A DNA stretch of 64,000 nucleotides from assembly GCA_963849115.1 (NCBI GenBank), contig CAWKGK010000009.1, forward strand, positions 930,001-994,000. The letters are read 5' to 3'. The translations under genes and the position numbers were made by a program. This document shows, piece after piece, positions 42,767 to 51,485 of the stretch. The notes beneath the pieces were generated by a model. That model saw only the letters and a list, made by a program, of their open reading frames with translations, had not been told where the DNA came from and made no database searches. Numbering within the stretch: the stretch's first letter is position 1; every line of letters begins with the position of its first letter. This DNA comes from JACDAL01 sp963849115 (GTDB lineage: Bacteria; Actinomycetota; CADDZG01; WHSQ01).

Positions 42767-43495
42767 ATGCCGATTCGCGCCGACGCCGCAGCCCTCGAGC
42801 GCCTGCTCCAACTCCAGAGCGAGGACAGCTCCCTGGACAGAGGGCGCAGGCGCCTCGAGGAGTTACCCGAGAGAGCCAGGCTCGACAAGCTCGAGCAACA
42901 GCTTGAAGAGCTCTCCTCCGATGTGGTCGTGGCTGCGCGCCACAGAGACGATATTGCCCGCGTTCAGGATCGACTCGAGCAAGAGATCTCCGTGCTGGAG
43001 CAGAAGCTGCAGCGAGAGCAGCAGCGGATGTATTCGGGACAGGTGGGCAATCCCAAGGAGCTCTCGAACCTGCAGGCCGAGGTGGAGATGCTCACGCGCC
43101 GTCGAGGCGGGCTCGAAGACGAGCTGCTCGAGTCCATGGTGGCGCGCGATGCTTCCGTCTCAACTCTTCAATCACTGAGCTCGGAGCACGACGAGCTGGC
43201 GTCTTCGGTTTCAGAGTTGGGCATGGAAGTGGCGCGCCTGTCGAGAGAGATCGAATCGGATTTGGAAGGCCATCAGCAAGCTCGCGACGAGTTGAGGAGT
43301 GGGCTGTCCCAAGAGCTCGTCGAGCTCTACGAGAAGATTCGCTCGGCCAAAGGTGGCGTCGGGGCAGCTGCTCTAGAGCGGGGGACGTGTCAGGGATGTC
43401 ACACGAAGCTGCCGGCGCGCGAGGTCGAACGCCTGCGAGCCGAAGGCGGTTTGCAGCGTTGTGACAACTGCCGGCGCATCCTGGTGGTCCCATGA
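42767..43495 (+). CDS. Coiled-coil zinc-ribbon protein (CT398/DUF164 family)
   Basis: 242 residues from the ATG at 42767, 8 nt after a TAGATT -10-like box. Residues 1-180 form a long antiparallel coiled coil (LLQLQSEDSSLDRGRRRLEELPERARL..); the C-terminus is a C4 zinc ribbon, CQGCHTKLPAREVERLRAEGG..RCDNCRRILVV. This matches the CT398-type protein, whose bacterial homologues are linked to secretion or nucleic-acid functions without a settled role. It overlaps the RNase HI gene by 4 bases, a conserved actinobacterial pairing. Confidence 0.9.
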   Translation: MPIRADAAALERLLQLQSEDSSLDRGRRRLEELPERARLDKLEQQLEELSSDVVVAARHRDDIARVQDRLEQEISVLEQKLQREQQRMYSGQVGNPKELSNLQAEVEMLTRRRGGLEDELLESMVARDASVSTLQSLSSEHDELASSVSELGMEVARLSREIESDLEGHQQARDELRSGLSQELVELYEKIRSAKGGVGAAALERGTCQGCHTKLPAREVERLRAEGGLQRCDNCRRILVVP

Positions 43496-43935
43496 GATCG
43501 GTTCTCTACACCGACGGTGGCGCGCGTGGCAATCCTGGGCCTGCGGGAATCGGAGTCGTGCTCGAGGATTCAGAGGGCGATGTTGTGGCGGAGATCGCCG
43601 AGGGAATCGGATACGCCACAAACAACGTGGCGGAGTATCGTGCGCTCATAGCGGGGCTCGAGCTCGCCCTCGAGCACGGTTGCACCGAGCTTGAGGTTCG
43701 GATCGACTCGAAGCTCGTTGCGATGCAGGTTGAGGGCCGGTGGAAGATCAAGAGCGACTCTCTCCGGTCCCTGGCGGTGAAAGCACGGTCGTTGCTGGAT
43801 CGCTTCGGGCAGGTCTCCATTTCTCACGTGCCGCGACTCGAAAACGCACGCGCCGATCGTCTCGCGAACATCGGGATGGACTCGGCATCGCTGGCGGAGC
43901 CGGGCATCGCTCCACAGCAATCCCAGATCCTCTAG
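43492..43935 (+). CDS. Ribonuclease HI family protein
   Basis: 147 residues. Catalytic acidic residues are visible in LYTDGGARGNPGPAG, NNVAEYRALIAGLELA, VRIDSKLVAMQVEGRWKIK and RLENARADRLAN. The enzyme cleaves RNA in RNA-DNA hybrids. This is the short RnhA/RnhC-type form; in some actinobacteria it is fused to a CobC-like phosphatase, which is absent here. The start overlaps the previous stop (ATGA). Confidence 0.93.
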   Translation: MRSVLYTDGGARGNPGPAGIGVVLEDSEGDVVAEIAEGIGYATNNVAEYRALIAGLELALEHGCTELEVRIDSKLVAMQVEGRWKIKSDSLRSLAVKARSLLDRFGQVSISHVPRLENARADRLANIGMDSASLAEPGIAPQQSQIL

Positions 43936-43944
43936 TGCCTTAGC

Positions 43945-44460
43945 GTGCTCCTGTGGCACTTGGGCGTGGCGGCGGTGATCACCTACGTCAGCCTGGGGCG
44001 GAGACGCATCGACTACCGCTTCGTGCTGGTGGGGGCAATCGCACCCGACCTGGTCGACTCTGTGCTGCGCCTGGCACTGCCGAGTAACTCCTCCGGGCGC
44101 TATCTCGCACATTCCCTCCTGGCCGTCATCGCGGTGGCGCTCGCCGTCCTCGTCACCACGTCGGGCGAACGGCGCCTGGCGGCGTTCGGCCTTGCGGTCG
44201 GGTGGCTCCTGCATCTGGTCGGCGACGGGATGTGGAATTCGCCTCGGACATTTCTGTGGCCGGCGTTCGGCTCGGCTTTTTCCTCCGCCCCTGCCGAGCC
44301 CTACTCGTGGGACCTTCTCACAAACCCTCTGTCCCACCTGGGTACCTGGGGTGCGGAGGCAGTGGGGGCCCTCTGTTTGGCGTGGTTCTACGTGGCCTTT
44401 CGGCTCGGCAGCGACGGACGGTTGCGCCGGTTCCTCCTCGACGGTTACCTGCGCCCCTAG
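43945..44460 (+). CDS. Membrane-bound metal-dependent hydrolase-like protein (YdjM/DUF457-like)
   Basis: 171 residues from a GTG at 43945. Four or five membrane segments carry His and Asp residues in the pattern of this family: LLWHLGVAAV, VGAIAPDLVDS, RYLAHSLLAVIA and GWLLHLVGDGMW. The substrate is unknown. The stop codon TAG is the first triplet of element copy C. Confidence 0.7.
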   Translation: MLLWHLGVAAVITYVSLGRRRIDYRFVLVGAIAPDLVDSVLRLALPSNSSGRYLAHSLLAVIAVALAVLVTTSGERRLAAFGLAVGWLLHLVGDGMWNSPRTFLWPAFGSAFSSAPAEPYSWDLLTNPLSHLGTWGAEAVGALCLAWFYVAFRLGSDGRLRRFLLDGYLRP

Positions 44461-44625
44461 TGCACCCTTGCGTAAGTCCCGTCGCACCAGAACGTCCCTG
44501 CATCGACGATGGCGGCGTTCCTCGTCGCTCACGTACCCTCCGGGTACGCTCGACTCCTCGCGCCTTGCCCTCGCCGCGCAGAGACCGCTCTGGATGCTGA
44601 CGCTACTTTCGCGCAGGAGCCCTAG
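44458..44625 (+). repeat. Dispersed structured intergenic element, copy C (168 bp)
   Basis: Starts TAGTGCACC at the stop of the previous gene and ends GGAGCCCTAG. It aligns with copy B over its whole length; the best-conserved core is TTCCTCGTCGCTCACGTACC (44518-44537). The inner hairpin is CGTACCC-TCC-GGGTACG (44532-44548): relative to copy B a T-A pair is replaced by C-G, keeping the stem. The outer stem GTCCCTGC / GCAGAGAC is also kept. It lies between a membrane-protein gene and rnpB. Confidence 0.8.
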
Positions 44626-44673
44626 CAAGCCTCGATCGGGCCGCACGGCGGGCGGCTTTCTCTGGGAGAATGG

Positions 44674-45068
44674 GACGGGAGTCGGCCGGGCGGCCGCGGC
44701 CCAGGCGGAGACGCCGAGGCCGAGGAAAGTCCGGGCTCCGCAGGGCAGGACGCTGGGGAAAGTCCCAGGCGGGGCGACCCGTGGACAGTGCCACAGAAAA
44801 CAGACCGCCCCGGCTCGATTCAGTCGGCCGGGGTAAGGGTGAAACGGTGAGGTAAGAGCTCACCAGCGCGCCGGGCGACCGGCGCGGCTCGGCAAACCCC
44901 GTCCGGAGCAAGGCCAAGCAGGGGGTGAGGGCGGCCCGTCCGCCCCGGTTCGCCGGGTGCCCCCGGGTAGGCCGCTAGAGGCGAGCGGTAACGCTCGTCG
45001 TAGAGGGATGGCCGCCGCGGCCCCCGCAAGGGGGTCGAACAGAACCCGGCTTACAGGCCGGCTCCCGC
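44674..45068 (+). ncRNA. rnpB: RNase P RNA (type A)
   Basis: The catalytic RNA of tRNA 5' maturation. P1 is GGGAGTCGGCC (44677-44687) paired with GGCCGGCTCCC near 45056-45066. Conserved core pieces are GAGGAAAGTCCGGGCTCC (near 44722), CAGTGCCACAGAAAACAGACCGCC (positions 44788-44811), GGTAAGGGTGAAACGGTG(AGGTAAGAG) at 44832-44857, and AGAGGGATGGCC / CGAACAGAACCCGGCTTACAGGCC near the 3' end. A T-run (TTTTT) directly follows. Exact ends are estimated from P1. Confidence 0.95.
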
Positions 45069-45126
45069 CTTTTTCGTGCCGAGTGGTGGCCAGATGCTCT
45101 ATCTGGTCACCACACCACCACTCGGC
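45069..45126. terminator. T-run plus bidirectional hairpin after rnpB
   Basis: A T-run at 45070-45074 is followed by GCCGAGTGGTGG (45078-45089) pairing perfectly with CCACCACTCGGC (45115-45126), with an inner CCAGAT/ATCTGG stem. It separates rnpB from the convergent histidine kinase gene and repeats the stem of 8191-8235. Confidence 0.65.
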
Positions 45127-45136
45127 ACCGTGCTCC

Positions 45137-46333
45137 TCAGTCGCGCGGCAGCCTGAAGCTGAAACGAGAGCCCCGGCCCGGCTCGCTGTCGACCCACATC
45201 GAGCCCCCATGCCGCTCGATGATCGCCTTGGAGGCGTAGAGCCCGAGGCCCGAACCAGGCTTGTCGCGGGCGCCGACGCGCGTAAACATGTGAAACAGCT
45301 TGGGCAGGTCGGGTGCCGCAATGCCCGGGCCGAAATCCTCGACCGCGATCTCGGCCCAGCGCGGGGCCCCGGCCCGTGCCTCCTCCGCTCTAACCGAGAG
45401 CGTTATGGGGGTGGGCTCGGGGGCGAACTTGAGAGCGTTGGATACAAGATTGACAAGCACCTGCTTGATCTTGTCGCGATCGACGGCCGCGGTGACCGGC
45501 TCAGCGGGCGCGGCCACTGCCACCCGGCCCCCGCCGCCGGCATCCAGTGCGGCCTCACCGGCGAGCTCCACCAGATCGCAGCGCGCCACCTCTATTGAGC
45601 CTTGGTGCCGTCGCAGGGTTTCGGCGTCCAGCACGTTCGACACCAGCCTCGTGAGCCGGGACGACTCGCGACCCAAGATCTCCACGAGCTCCGCGCGCAG
45701 GTCGTCCGCGATCTCGTCGGCCGGTCGTTTCAGAAGGTGTGCGATGCCCGAGATCACGGTCAGAGGGGAGCGAAGCTCGTGAACGAACACCGAGATAGCG
45801 TCCGCACGCAGTCGCTCGCCCTCGAGCAGTCGCGCATGTCCCACCGCCAGGGACGCCAGTGTAGCGAGCCCTGATACGGCGTCGGCGTCGGCGTCCGAGA
45901 AAGAGGAGTCACCCAAGCTCCGACCCAGATAGAGATAGAGGACCCCAGCCCCGTCCGCCAGCGGCAGGGGAACCCCGAGAAAAGAATGGGATGCGGCCGG
46001 CACCGGTCCGGTGCAGTCGGTGTCCGAGTACCCTTCGGTGCGGCTCCAGCGCAGTGGGCGACCGGCGGAGGGTGGTCCGTGCTCGCCCTCGGGGCGAGCT
46101 ATCTCGGCGGCGCCCCTGCCCAAGGCCACGAAATCCCGCATCGCACCTGTGGGGGTGAAGACCGCGAGCGCGCCGAAATCCGCTGCGACCAGCTCCATGG
46201 CCTGCTCGAGTACCGCGTTGAAGACGCGCCCGGGCTCGGCCCTGTCACCATGTGAGTCTGTGACGCCCACCTCGTCTGCCATCTCAAGCGTGTCCCGCCT
46301 CCGCCCCTGCATCCCCTTACTTCTTACTAACAT
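45137..46333 (-). CDS. GAF-domain sensor histidine kinase
   Basis: 398 residues from 46333; in-frame ATGs at 46312 and 46282 are alternatives. A GAF domain (about 35-170, FNAVLEQAMELVAADFGALAVF..) precedes the HisKA H-box FVHELRSPLTVISGIAHLL (His near 184) and a HATPase domain with N box KQVLVNLVSNALKFAP, G1 DFGPGI and G2 GSGLGLYASKAI. There is no membrane segment, so it is a soluble sensor. No response-regulator gene is adjacent, so its partner lies elsewhere. It diverges from ridA across a 33-bp gap. Confidence 0.92.
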   Translation of the reverse strand: MLVRSKGMQGRRRDTLEMADEVGVTDSHGDRAEPGRVFNAVLEQAMELVAADFGALAVFTPTGAMRDFVALGRGAAEIARPEGEHGPPSAGRPLRWSRTEGYSDTDCTGPVPAASHSFLGVPLPLADGAGVLYLYLGRSLGDSSFSDADADAVSGLATLASLAVGHARLLEGERLRADAISVFVHELRSPLTVISGIAHLLKRPADEIADDLRAELVEILGRESSRLTRLVSNVLDAETLRRHQGSIEVARCDLVELAGEAALDAGGGGRVAVAAPAEPVTAAVDRDKIKQVLVNLVSNALKFAPEPTPITLSVRAEEARAGAPRWAEIAVEDFGPGIAAPDLPKLFHMFTRVGARDKPGSGLGLYASKAIIERHGGSMWVDSEPGRGSRFSFRLPRD

Positions 46334-46366
46334 CGACGCAGCATTCCCCGACGACAGGAGGACCTC

Positions 46367-46747
46367 ATGACTAGGGAGATCATTGCGACGCCGGAGGCTC
46401 CCGAGGCGGTGGGCGCGTACTCCCAGGCGACTACCGGCAACGGGTTCGTATTCTGCTCCGGACAGATTCCCCTCGACCCCGCCACGGGGGAGATGGTCGG
46501 CGGCTCGGTCGCAGACCAGACCCGGCGCTGCCTCGACAACCTCAGCGCGGTGCTGTCGGCGGCGGGCTCAGGCCTGGAGCGTGTCGCAAAGGTCAACGTC
46601 TACCTGGAGGACATCGCGGACTTCGCCGAGTTCAACGACGCCTACTCCTCCTACTTCCAGTCCGACCCGCCGGCTCGCGCCGCCGTCGGAGCGAGCGGGC
46701 TGCCCAAGGGCGCGCGGGTAGAGATCGAATGCATAGCCCTCCAATAG
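46367..46747 (+). CDS. ridA: RidA family reactive-intermediate deaminase
   Basis: 126 residues. Motifs AVGAYSQATTGNGFVFCSGQIPLDPATGEM, KVNVYLEDIADFAEFNDAYSSYF, PPARAAVGASGLPKGARVEIECIAL; the conserved Arg (PARAAV) and C-terminal Glu (VEIECIA) needed for 2-imine hydrolysis are present. It removes 2-aminoacrylate-type enamines made by PLP enzymes. AGGAGG precedes the ATG. Confidence 0.95.
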   Translation: MTREIIATPEAPEAVGAYSQATTGNGFVFCSGQIPLDPATGEMVGGSVADQTRRCLDNLSAVLSAAGSGLERVAKVNVYLEDIADFAEFNDAYSSYFQSDPPARAAVGASGLPKGARVEIECIALQ

Positions 46748-46767
46748 TCAACAGTTTCGCTATGAGC

Positions 46768-46980
46768 TCAGTCGGGTTCGCCCACCACCTGGTCGCCGAA
46801 GACGATAGTCACCTCTTTATCGTGGCTGCTTCCCGCAACCGGTTCGACTCCGGCCTCTTCGGGAGTGTCTGCGTCGAGCCGGTTGACGTAGCTCTCGAGC
46901 TTGCCCATGAAGAACAGCAGGCCCACGATCACCAGAGGCCAGGTGAGGAGCACCAACCCAAGAAAGACGCGGTACGTCAC
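46768..46980 (-). CDS. Small single-span membrane protein
   Basis: 70 residues from a GTG at 46980. Residues 5-25 (VFLGLVLLTWPLVIVGLLFFM) form one membrane span, followed by an acidic cytoplasmic or extracytoplasmic tail (LDADTPEEAGVEP..). It lies opposite in direction between ridA and the M20 gene and shares an 8-bp start gap with the latter. No family recognised. Confidence 0.5.
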   Translation of the reverse strand: MTYRVFLGLVLLTWPLVIVGLLFFMGKLESYVNRLDADTPEEAGVEPVAGSSHDKEVTIVFGDQVVGEPD

Positions 46981-46988
46981 ACCCCAAA

Positions 46989-48182
46989 GTGTCGCAGACG
47001 ATGAGCTTCTCCCCGGCTGCGGCGGCTGAGGGGGTGGAGCGCCGGCGGCTCATCGATCGCCTCGTCCGTCTGGTGCGGACGCCATCGGAGAACCCTCCCG
47101 GAGACGAGGCCGAGGCGTCGGCGTTGGTGGCGTCCTATTGTGAGGAGCTCGGCCTCGAGGTCGAGCTCCACGAGGCGGTCCCCGGAAGGCCCAACGTGGT
47201 CGCCCGGCTGCGCGGGAGCGAAGAGGGACCGACTCTGACCTACTGCTCTCACATCGACGTCGTCCCCGCGGGCGAGCATTCGCTGTGGGAGCACGACCCC
47301 TATTCAGCGGATATTGCCGCAGGCAGAATGCACGGACGGGGATCGGGTGATGCCAAAGGCCCGGTGGCGGCCGCTCTGGAGGCGGTGGCGGTGCTCAAGG
47401 AAGCCGAGGTTCCCCTTGCGGGCGTGCTCGAGCTGGCCCTGGTGGCAGATGAGGAGACGATGGGGTTCTGCGGCGCTGGAGCTCTGGTCGAGAAGGGCAT
47501 CCTCCGGCCCGACTATGCCATCGTAGGTGAGCCCACCTCGCTCAGAGTGGTGCACGCGCAACGGGGGGCGTGCTGGATGCGGGTCACGACCTCGGGCCGG
47601 GCGGGCCACGGCTCCGCCCCGGAGCGCGGCGTGAGCGCGATCAAGCACATGGCCGAGATCATCCTCCAGCTGGAGGGGGCCCTTCCCGACGTGTCGCACC
47701 CCGTCCTCGGAGGTCCGAGCATCAACGTCGGGGTCATCTCGGGGGGCGCCAAGGTCAACATCGTGCCCGCCTCCTGCACCGTGGAGATCGACCGTCGCAG
47801 CGTGCCTCCGGAGAGCGAGGCCAGCGTGATCGCCTCGGTCGAGGAGGCGATCGAGCGCGCCCGCGCTCGCTTCGAGGACATCGACGCCTCCGTCGAGATG
47901 ACCTTCTACGGTGAGCCCTTCGAGGTGAATGAGGACTCTGAGGTGGTCCGAGCCATGGCGCGGGCCACCGAGCAGGCCTGCAGTCGCCCCGCCGAGCTGA
48001 TGGGCTTTCGGGGCGCCTCCGACGCTCGCTTCCTGGCCGCGGCGGGCGCCGAGGTGATCATTTGCGGCCCCGGCGACATCACTCTCGCCCACACCGCGCG
48101 GGAGTCGGTCGATCTCGACGAGGTCGAACGGGCCGCGGTGGCCTATGCGCTCGCGTTCGCCGACCTGCTGAGCCCCCGGTGA
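46989..48182 (+). CDS. M20 family metallopeptidase (ArgE/DapE-like deacylase)
   Basis: 397 residues from a GTG at 46989; ATG at 47001 is an alternative. Metal-site motifs are TYCSHIDVVPAG, HGRGSGDAKGPVAAAL, LVADEETMGFCGA (catalytic Glu-Glu) and YAIVGEPTSLRVV; the dimerisation domain begins RGACWMRVTTSGRAGHGSAPERGVSAI, and the last ligand is in LAHTARESVDLDEV. It hydrolyses N-acyl amino acids, and the specificity (acetylornithine or succinyl-diaminopimelate) is not decided by these motifs. The stop overlaps the trpD start (GTGA). Confidence 0.92.
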   Translation: MSQTMSFSPAAAAEGVERRRLIDRLVRLVRTPSENPPGDEAEASALVASYCEELGLEVELHEAVPGRPNVVARLRGSEEGPTLTYCSHIDVVPAGEHSLWEHDPYSADIAAGRMHGRGSGDAKGPVAAALEAVAVLKEAEVPLAGVLELALVADEETMGFCGAGALVEKGILRPDYAIVGEPTSLRVVHAQRGACWMRVTTSGRAGHGSAPERGVSAIKHMAEIILQLEGALPDVSHPVLGGPSINVGVISGGAKVNIVPASCTVEIDRRSVPPESEASVIASVEEAIERARARFEDIDASVEMTFYGEPFEVNEDSEVVRAMARATEQACSRPAELMGFRGASDARFLAAAGAEVIICGPGDITLAHTARESVDLDEVERAAVAYALAFADLLSPR

Positions 48183-49201
48183 GGGAGTTCTCGTGGTCGC
48201 ATACGCTCAGCGAGCTTCTCGGAGGGCGTGACCTCTCCGAGGAGCGCGCGGCCATGGCGATGTCGGAGATCATGCAGGGGGCCGCGACGCCGGCGCAGGT
48301 GGCGGGTTTCGTGGTAGCGCTGAGGGCCAAGGGCGAGACACCCCAAGAGGTTTCGGGCCTGGTCAAGACGATGCGAGCGTTCGCCGCCCGGGTGCCCGTG
48401 GCCGGCGAGCTGCTCGACACTTGCGGGACGGGGGGTGACCGGGCCGGGACCTTCAACGTCTCCACCGCCGCGGCCCTCGTGTGCGCCGGCGCAGGGGCGC
48501 GGGTAGCGAAGCATGGAAACCGTGCCGCGTCGTCACGCTGCGGCTCGGCGGACGTGCTGGAGACCCTCGGGGTCCGCATCGACCTCCCTCCGGAGAAGGT
48601 CGCCTACTGCATCGAAGAGGCGGGGATGGGGTTCTGCTTCGCGCCTGTGTTTCATCCCGCCATGCGCCACGCTGCCGCACCTCGCCGGGAGCTGGGCGTG
48701 GCCACGGTCTTCAACTTCCTCGGCCCCCTCACGAATCCCGCCGGCGTCACACGCCAGGCCCTCGGGGTGTCCGACCTCCGCATGCTGGAAGTCATGGTTG
48801 CCACGCTGGCGCGCCTCGGCAGCGTTCACGTGGTCGCCTTTCATGGCTACGGCGGGCTCGACGAGCTTTCCACCGCGGGGCCCTCGCAGGTGGTCGAGCT
48901 GGTCTCGGGAGAGATCCGCCGGACCGTGGTGGACCCGGTGGAGCTAGGGCTCGAGCCCGCTCCGGAGGAGGCGATCAGGGGAGGCAGCGCAGCCACGAAC
49001 GCGGCCACGATTCGATCGGTGCTGGAGGGCGAAAGGGGGCCGCGGCGTGACATCGTGCTGTTGAATGCCGCCGCCGGCCTGGTGGCGGCCGGGCGCGCCC
49101 CCGATCTGGAGGAGGGACTGGTGGGGGCCGCAGGTGCGCTGGATTCGGGGGCCGCGGCCGTGACCCTCGACCGGCTCATCGAGGTGTCCCGCTCCCTTTA
49201 G
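48179..49201 (+). CDS. trpD: Anthranilate phosphoribosyltransferase
   Basis: 340 residues from the GTG at 48179. Diagnostic motifs: DTCGTGGDRAGTFNVSTAAA (PRPP/Mg site), VAKHGNRAASSRCGSADVLE, FHPAMRHAAAPRRELG and FNFLGPLTNPAG. It transfers phosphoribose to anthranilate in tryptophan synthesis. No other trp genes are nearby, and it is coupled to an M20 peptidase gene. Confidence 0.97.
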   Translation: MREFSWSHTLSELLGGRDLSEERAAMAMSEIMQGAATPAQVAGFVVALRAKGETPQEVSGLVKTMRAFAARVPVAGELLDTCGTGGDRAGTFNVSTAAALVCAGAGARVAKHGNRAASSRCGSADVLETLGVRIDLPPEKVAYCIEEAGMGFCFAPVFHPAMRHAAAPRRELGVATVFNFLGPLTNPAGVTRQALGVSDLRMLEVMVATLARLGSVHVVAFHGYGGLDELSTAGPSQVVELVSGEIRRTVVDPVELGLEPAPEEAIRGGSAATNAATIRSVLEGERGPRRDIVLLNAAAGLVAAGRAPDLEEGLVGAAGALDSGAAAVTLDRLIEVSRSL

Positions 49202-49211
49202 GTTTGCCCTC

Positions 49212-49715
49212 ATGACGACAGAGCGGAAAGACACACCGTTCGAGGGCTCGGAGAAGGAGCTGCTCGAGGCCACCCTCGATTTCCACCGCGCCACACTGCT
49301 GCAGAAGACCTCCGGCCTCTCCGAGCACGATCTGCGCCGGGAGATGACCGCCTCGGGGACGAACTTGCTGGGATTAGTCAAACACCTCGCCTACGTGGAG
49401 CGCTGGTGGTTCCAGTGGATCCATGCCGGGGACGACGTGCACTTCCCGTGGACCGACGACGACCCCGACGCCGACTTCCGGGCGGAGGCCGACGAGACCG
49501 CCGAGCAGGTGTTCGCGCTCTACCGCGCGGAGAACGAGCGCGCCCGCACGATCGCCTCGGCCGCCGAGCTCGACGCCGTGGCCCGGCGCGCTCACAGGGG
49601 CGAAGCACGCCCCAGCCTGCGGTGGGTTCTGTTGCACATGATTCAGGAGACCGCGCGCCACAACGGCCACGCCGACATCGTGCGTGAGCTGATCGACGGC
49701 ACCACCGGCGAATAG
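49212..49715 (+). CDS. DinB family protein (DUF664)
   Basis: 167 residues of the four-helix DinB/YfiT-like fold. The metal-ligand histidines appear in LVKHLAYVERWWFQ and MIQETARHNGHADIVRELIDG. Members act as mycothiol- or bacillithiol-dependent transferases or hydrolases; the substrate is unknown. A TAGGTT -10 box (49199-49204), overlapping the trpD stop, ends 7 nt before the ATG, so this gene probably has a leaderless transcript of its own. Confidence 0.9.
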   Translation: MTTERKDTPFEGSEKELLEATLDFHRATLLQKTSGLSEHDLRREMTASGTNLLGLVKHLAYVERWWFQWIHAGDDVHFPWTDDDPDADFRAEADETAEQVFALYRAENERARTIASAAELDAVARRAHRGEARPSLRWVLLHMIQETARHNGHADIVRELIDGTTGE

Positions 49716-49796
49716 CCGGCTCCTCTCGTCAAATACGGTGGCAACTGCGGTGCGTGAGCGTGGGGAGCGGGGGTGTTCGCCATAGGATCGGCCTCC

Positions 49797-51485
49797 ATGG
49801 GAACAGGCCGCCCCGCGACGCGGGAGCAACTCGAGGCGATGCTGGCTTCGGCCCGGGCCGAGGCCTCCGCGGCGGGCGCCCTGCTCACACTGGCTTCCAG
49901 GCTGTCCGAGATCCGAGGATTCCAGGACACGATTCGCTGGTCGACGGAGGCGTGCCGCGACATGTTCGGTGCCGAGCGTACCTACGTCGTGTCGCGACGG
50001 GAGAGGGGCGGGGTGCTCGAGGTCATGAGCTCTGTGGGCTTCGATCCCGTGCTCCAGGCTTACCTCGAGAAGCAAGCTGGGGTGCGCGGAGGGCTCCCGC
50101 TCATGACCCACGTTCTCGACCATCAGAAGGTCATGGTGCTCGCGGACGTTGCCGCGAGCTCCTTGTTGGATGCCGAACAGGCTCGGAGCCGCTCCCTGGG
50201 CGCCTACATCGGGATCCCTCTGCTGCGGGGGGAGGAGGCCATCGGGGGCATGGCACTGGAGTTCAGCCGAGCCCAGGACTTCGGACGCGAGCAGGAGCGC
50301 ATGGCGGAAGGGATCGCCCGGCTCCTGGGGATGGCGTTGGTCAACGCCCGTCGCTTCACCATGCTGACGAAGATCCGGGCCTTCGGGGTCAGGATCTCCA
50401 CCCGGCAGCGCTTGCGCCCGCTGATCGACCAGATCTGCGAGGCGGCGCGCGAGCTGGTCGATGCCGACCAGGCGGAGGTGGTGCTGGTGGATTCTCCGAC
50501 GGTGCTCCTCGAGGACTCGGACGGACTCCCCTGGGACCGCCTGCAGCAGCGTGAGGTGACCGCCGTTCAGGAGTCGGGCGCTCCGGAGTCGGGCGGGGCG
50601 GTCGCAGTCGGCCTCCTTGCTTCCAACGGCTCGATCCTCGGCGCACTGGTGCTTTCCTTCGGGTGGCCGCTAAGGCTCGGCCCCCTGCGCGCAGAGGCCC
50701 TGAGGGTGGCCGCCGTCCAAGCGGGGATCGCCATCGAGAATTCACAGCGGTTCGAGCGCCAGAGGGCAATGGCAAAGACTCTCCAGAGGGCGCTGGTTAC
50801 CAGGGATGTGCCGGACATAGAGGGTTACGAGCTCGCCTGGATATACCAGGCATCCGAGGCCGACGCCGAGGTTGGGGGGGATTTCTACGACATCTTCGAG
50901 CTCGGTGATTCGGTGGCTCTGGTGGTGGGCGACATCTCCGGCAAAGGATTGGAGGCGGCGGCACAGACGGCGATGGCGAAGTACATGCTGCGTGCCTACG
51001 CGCTGCGAAATAACAGGCCCGACTCAGTCCTGTACCACCTCAACAATGCCCTCTTCGGCAGGATCGGCACCGACCGCTTCGCCACGGCCTTCTACGGAGT
51101 CCTCACCGCCGACCACGTCCTGGAGTTCGCTCTCGGCGGCCACCCCCCGCCGTTCGTCTTTCGCGCCGCCTCCGCCACCGCCGAGTCGATAACGGCCCGT
51201 GGGCACCTGCTGGGAGCGTTCGAAGATCAGACCTACGCAGCCGAGAAGACCATCTTGGAGCCGGGAGACGGGCTCGTGGTGTTCACGGATGGGTTGATCG
51301 AGGCGCGGCGAGGCGACGAGCTGTTCGGGGCCCAGCGAGTCGCCGCGTCGATCGCCCGCCACGCCGCGGAGGCCTCCTCCGAGGAGCTGGTGCAGCGCGT
51401 CTACGAAGATGCGCGGTCGTTCGGCGAGGTCACCGACGACACCGTCGTGCTGGTGCTCAGGCGACTGAGCGCCCCTCGGCCGTGA
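49797..51485 (+). CDS. GAF-GAF-SpoIIE-type PP2C serine phosphatase
   Basis: 562 residues from the ATG at 49797, preceded by TAGGAT (49783-49788); a GTG at 49773 is an alternative. Two GAF domains occupy about 30-180 and 190-320. The PP2C/SpoIIE domain has VGGDFYDIFEL, VVGDISGKGLEAA, FATAFYGVL, FALGGHPPPFVF and LVVFTDGLIEARRG with all expected acidic metal ligands. Such RsbU/RsbP-like enzymes dephosphorylate anti-sigma-factor antagonists in stress control; no such antagonist is encoded nearby. It overlaps the NYN gene by 4 bases. Confidence 0.93.
   Translation: MGTGRPATREQLEAMLASARAEASAAGALLTLASRLSEIRGFQDTIRWSTEACRDMFGAERTYVVSRRERGGVLEVMSSVGFDPVLQAYLEKQAGVRGGLPLMTHVLDHQKVMVLADVAASSLLDAEQARSRSLGAYIGIPLLRGEEAIGGMALEFSRAQDFGREQERMAEGIARLLGMALVNARRFTMLTKIRAFGVRISTRQRLRPLIDQICEAARELVDADQAEVVLVDSPTVLLEDSDGLPWDRLQQREVTAVQESGAPESGGAVAVGLLASNGSILGALVLSFGWPLRLGPLRAEALRVAAVQAGIAIENSQRFERQRAMAKTLQRALVTRDVPDIEGYELAWIYQASEADAEVGGDFYDIFELGDSVALVVGDISGKGLEAAAQTAMAKYMLRAYALRNNRPDSVLYHLNNALFGRIGTDRFATAFYGVLTADHVLEFALGGHPPPFVFRAASATAESITARGHLLGAFEDQTYAAEKTILEPGDGLVVFTDGLIEARRGDELFGAQRVAASIARHAAEASSEELVQRVYEDARSFGEVTDDTVVLVLRRLSAPRP

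Noticed and set aside
43570..44646. 358-codon open frame opposite RNase HI and the YdjM-like gene
   Set aside because: Overlaps two supported genes and the repeat element and shows no domain.
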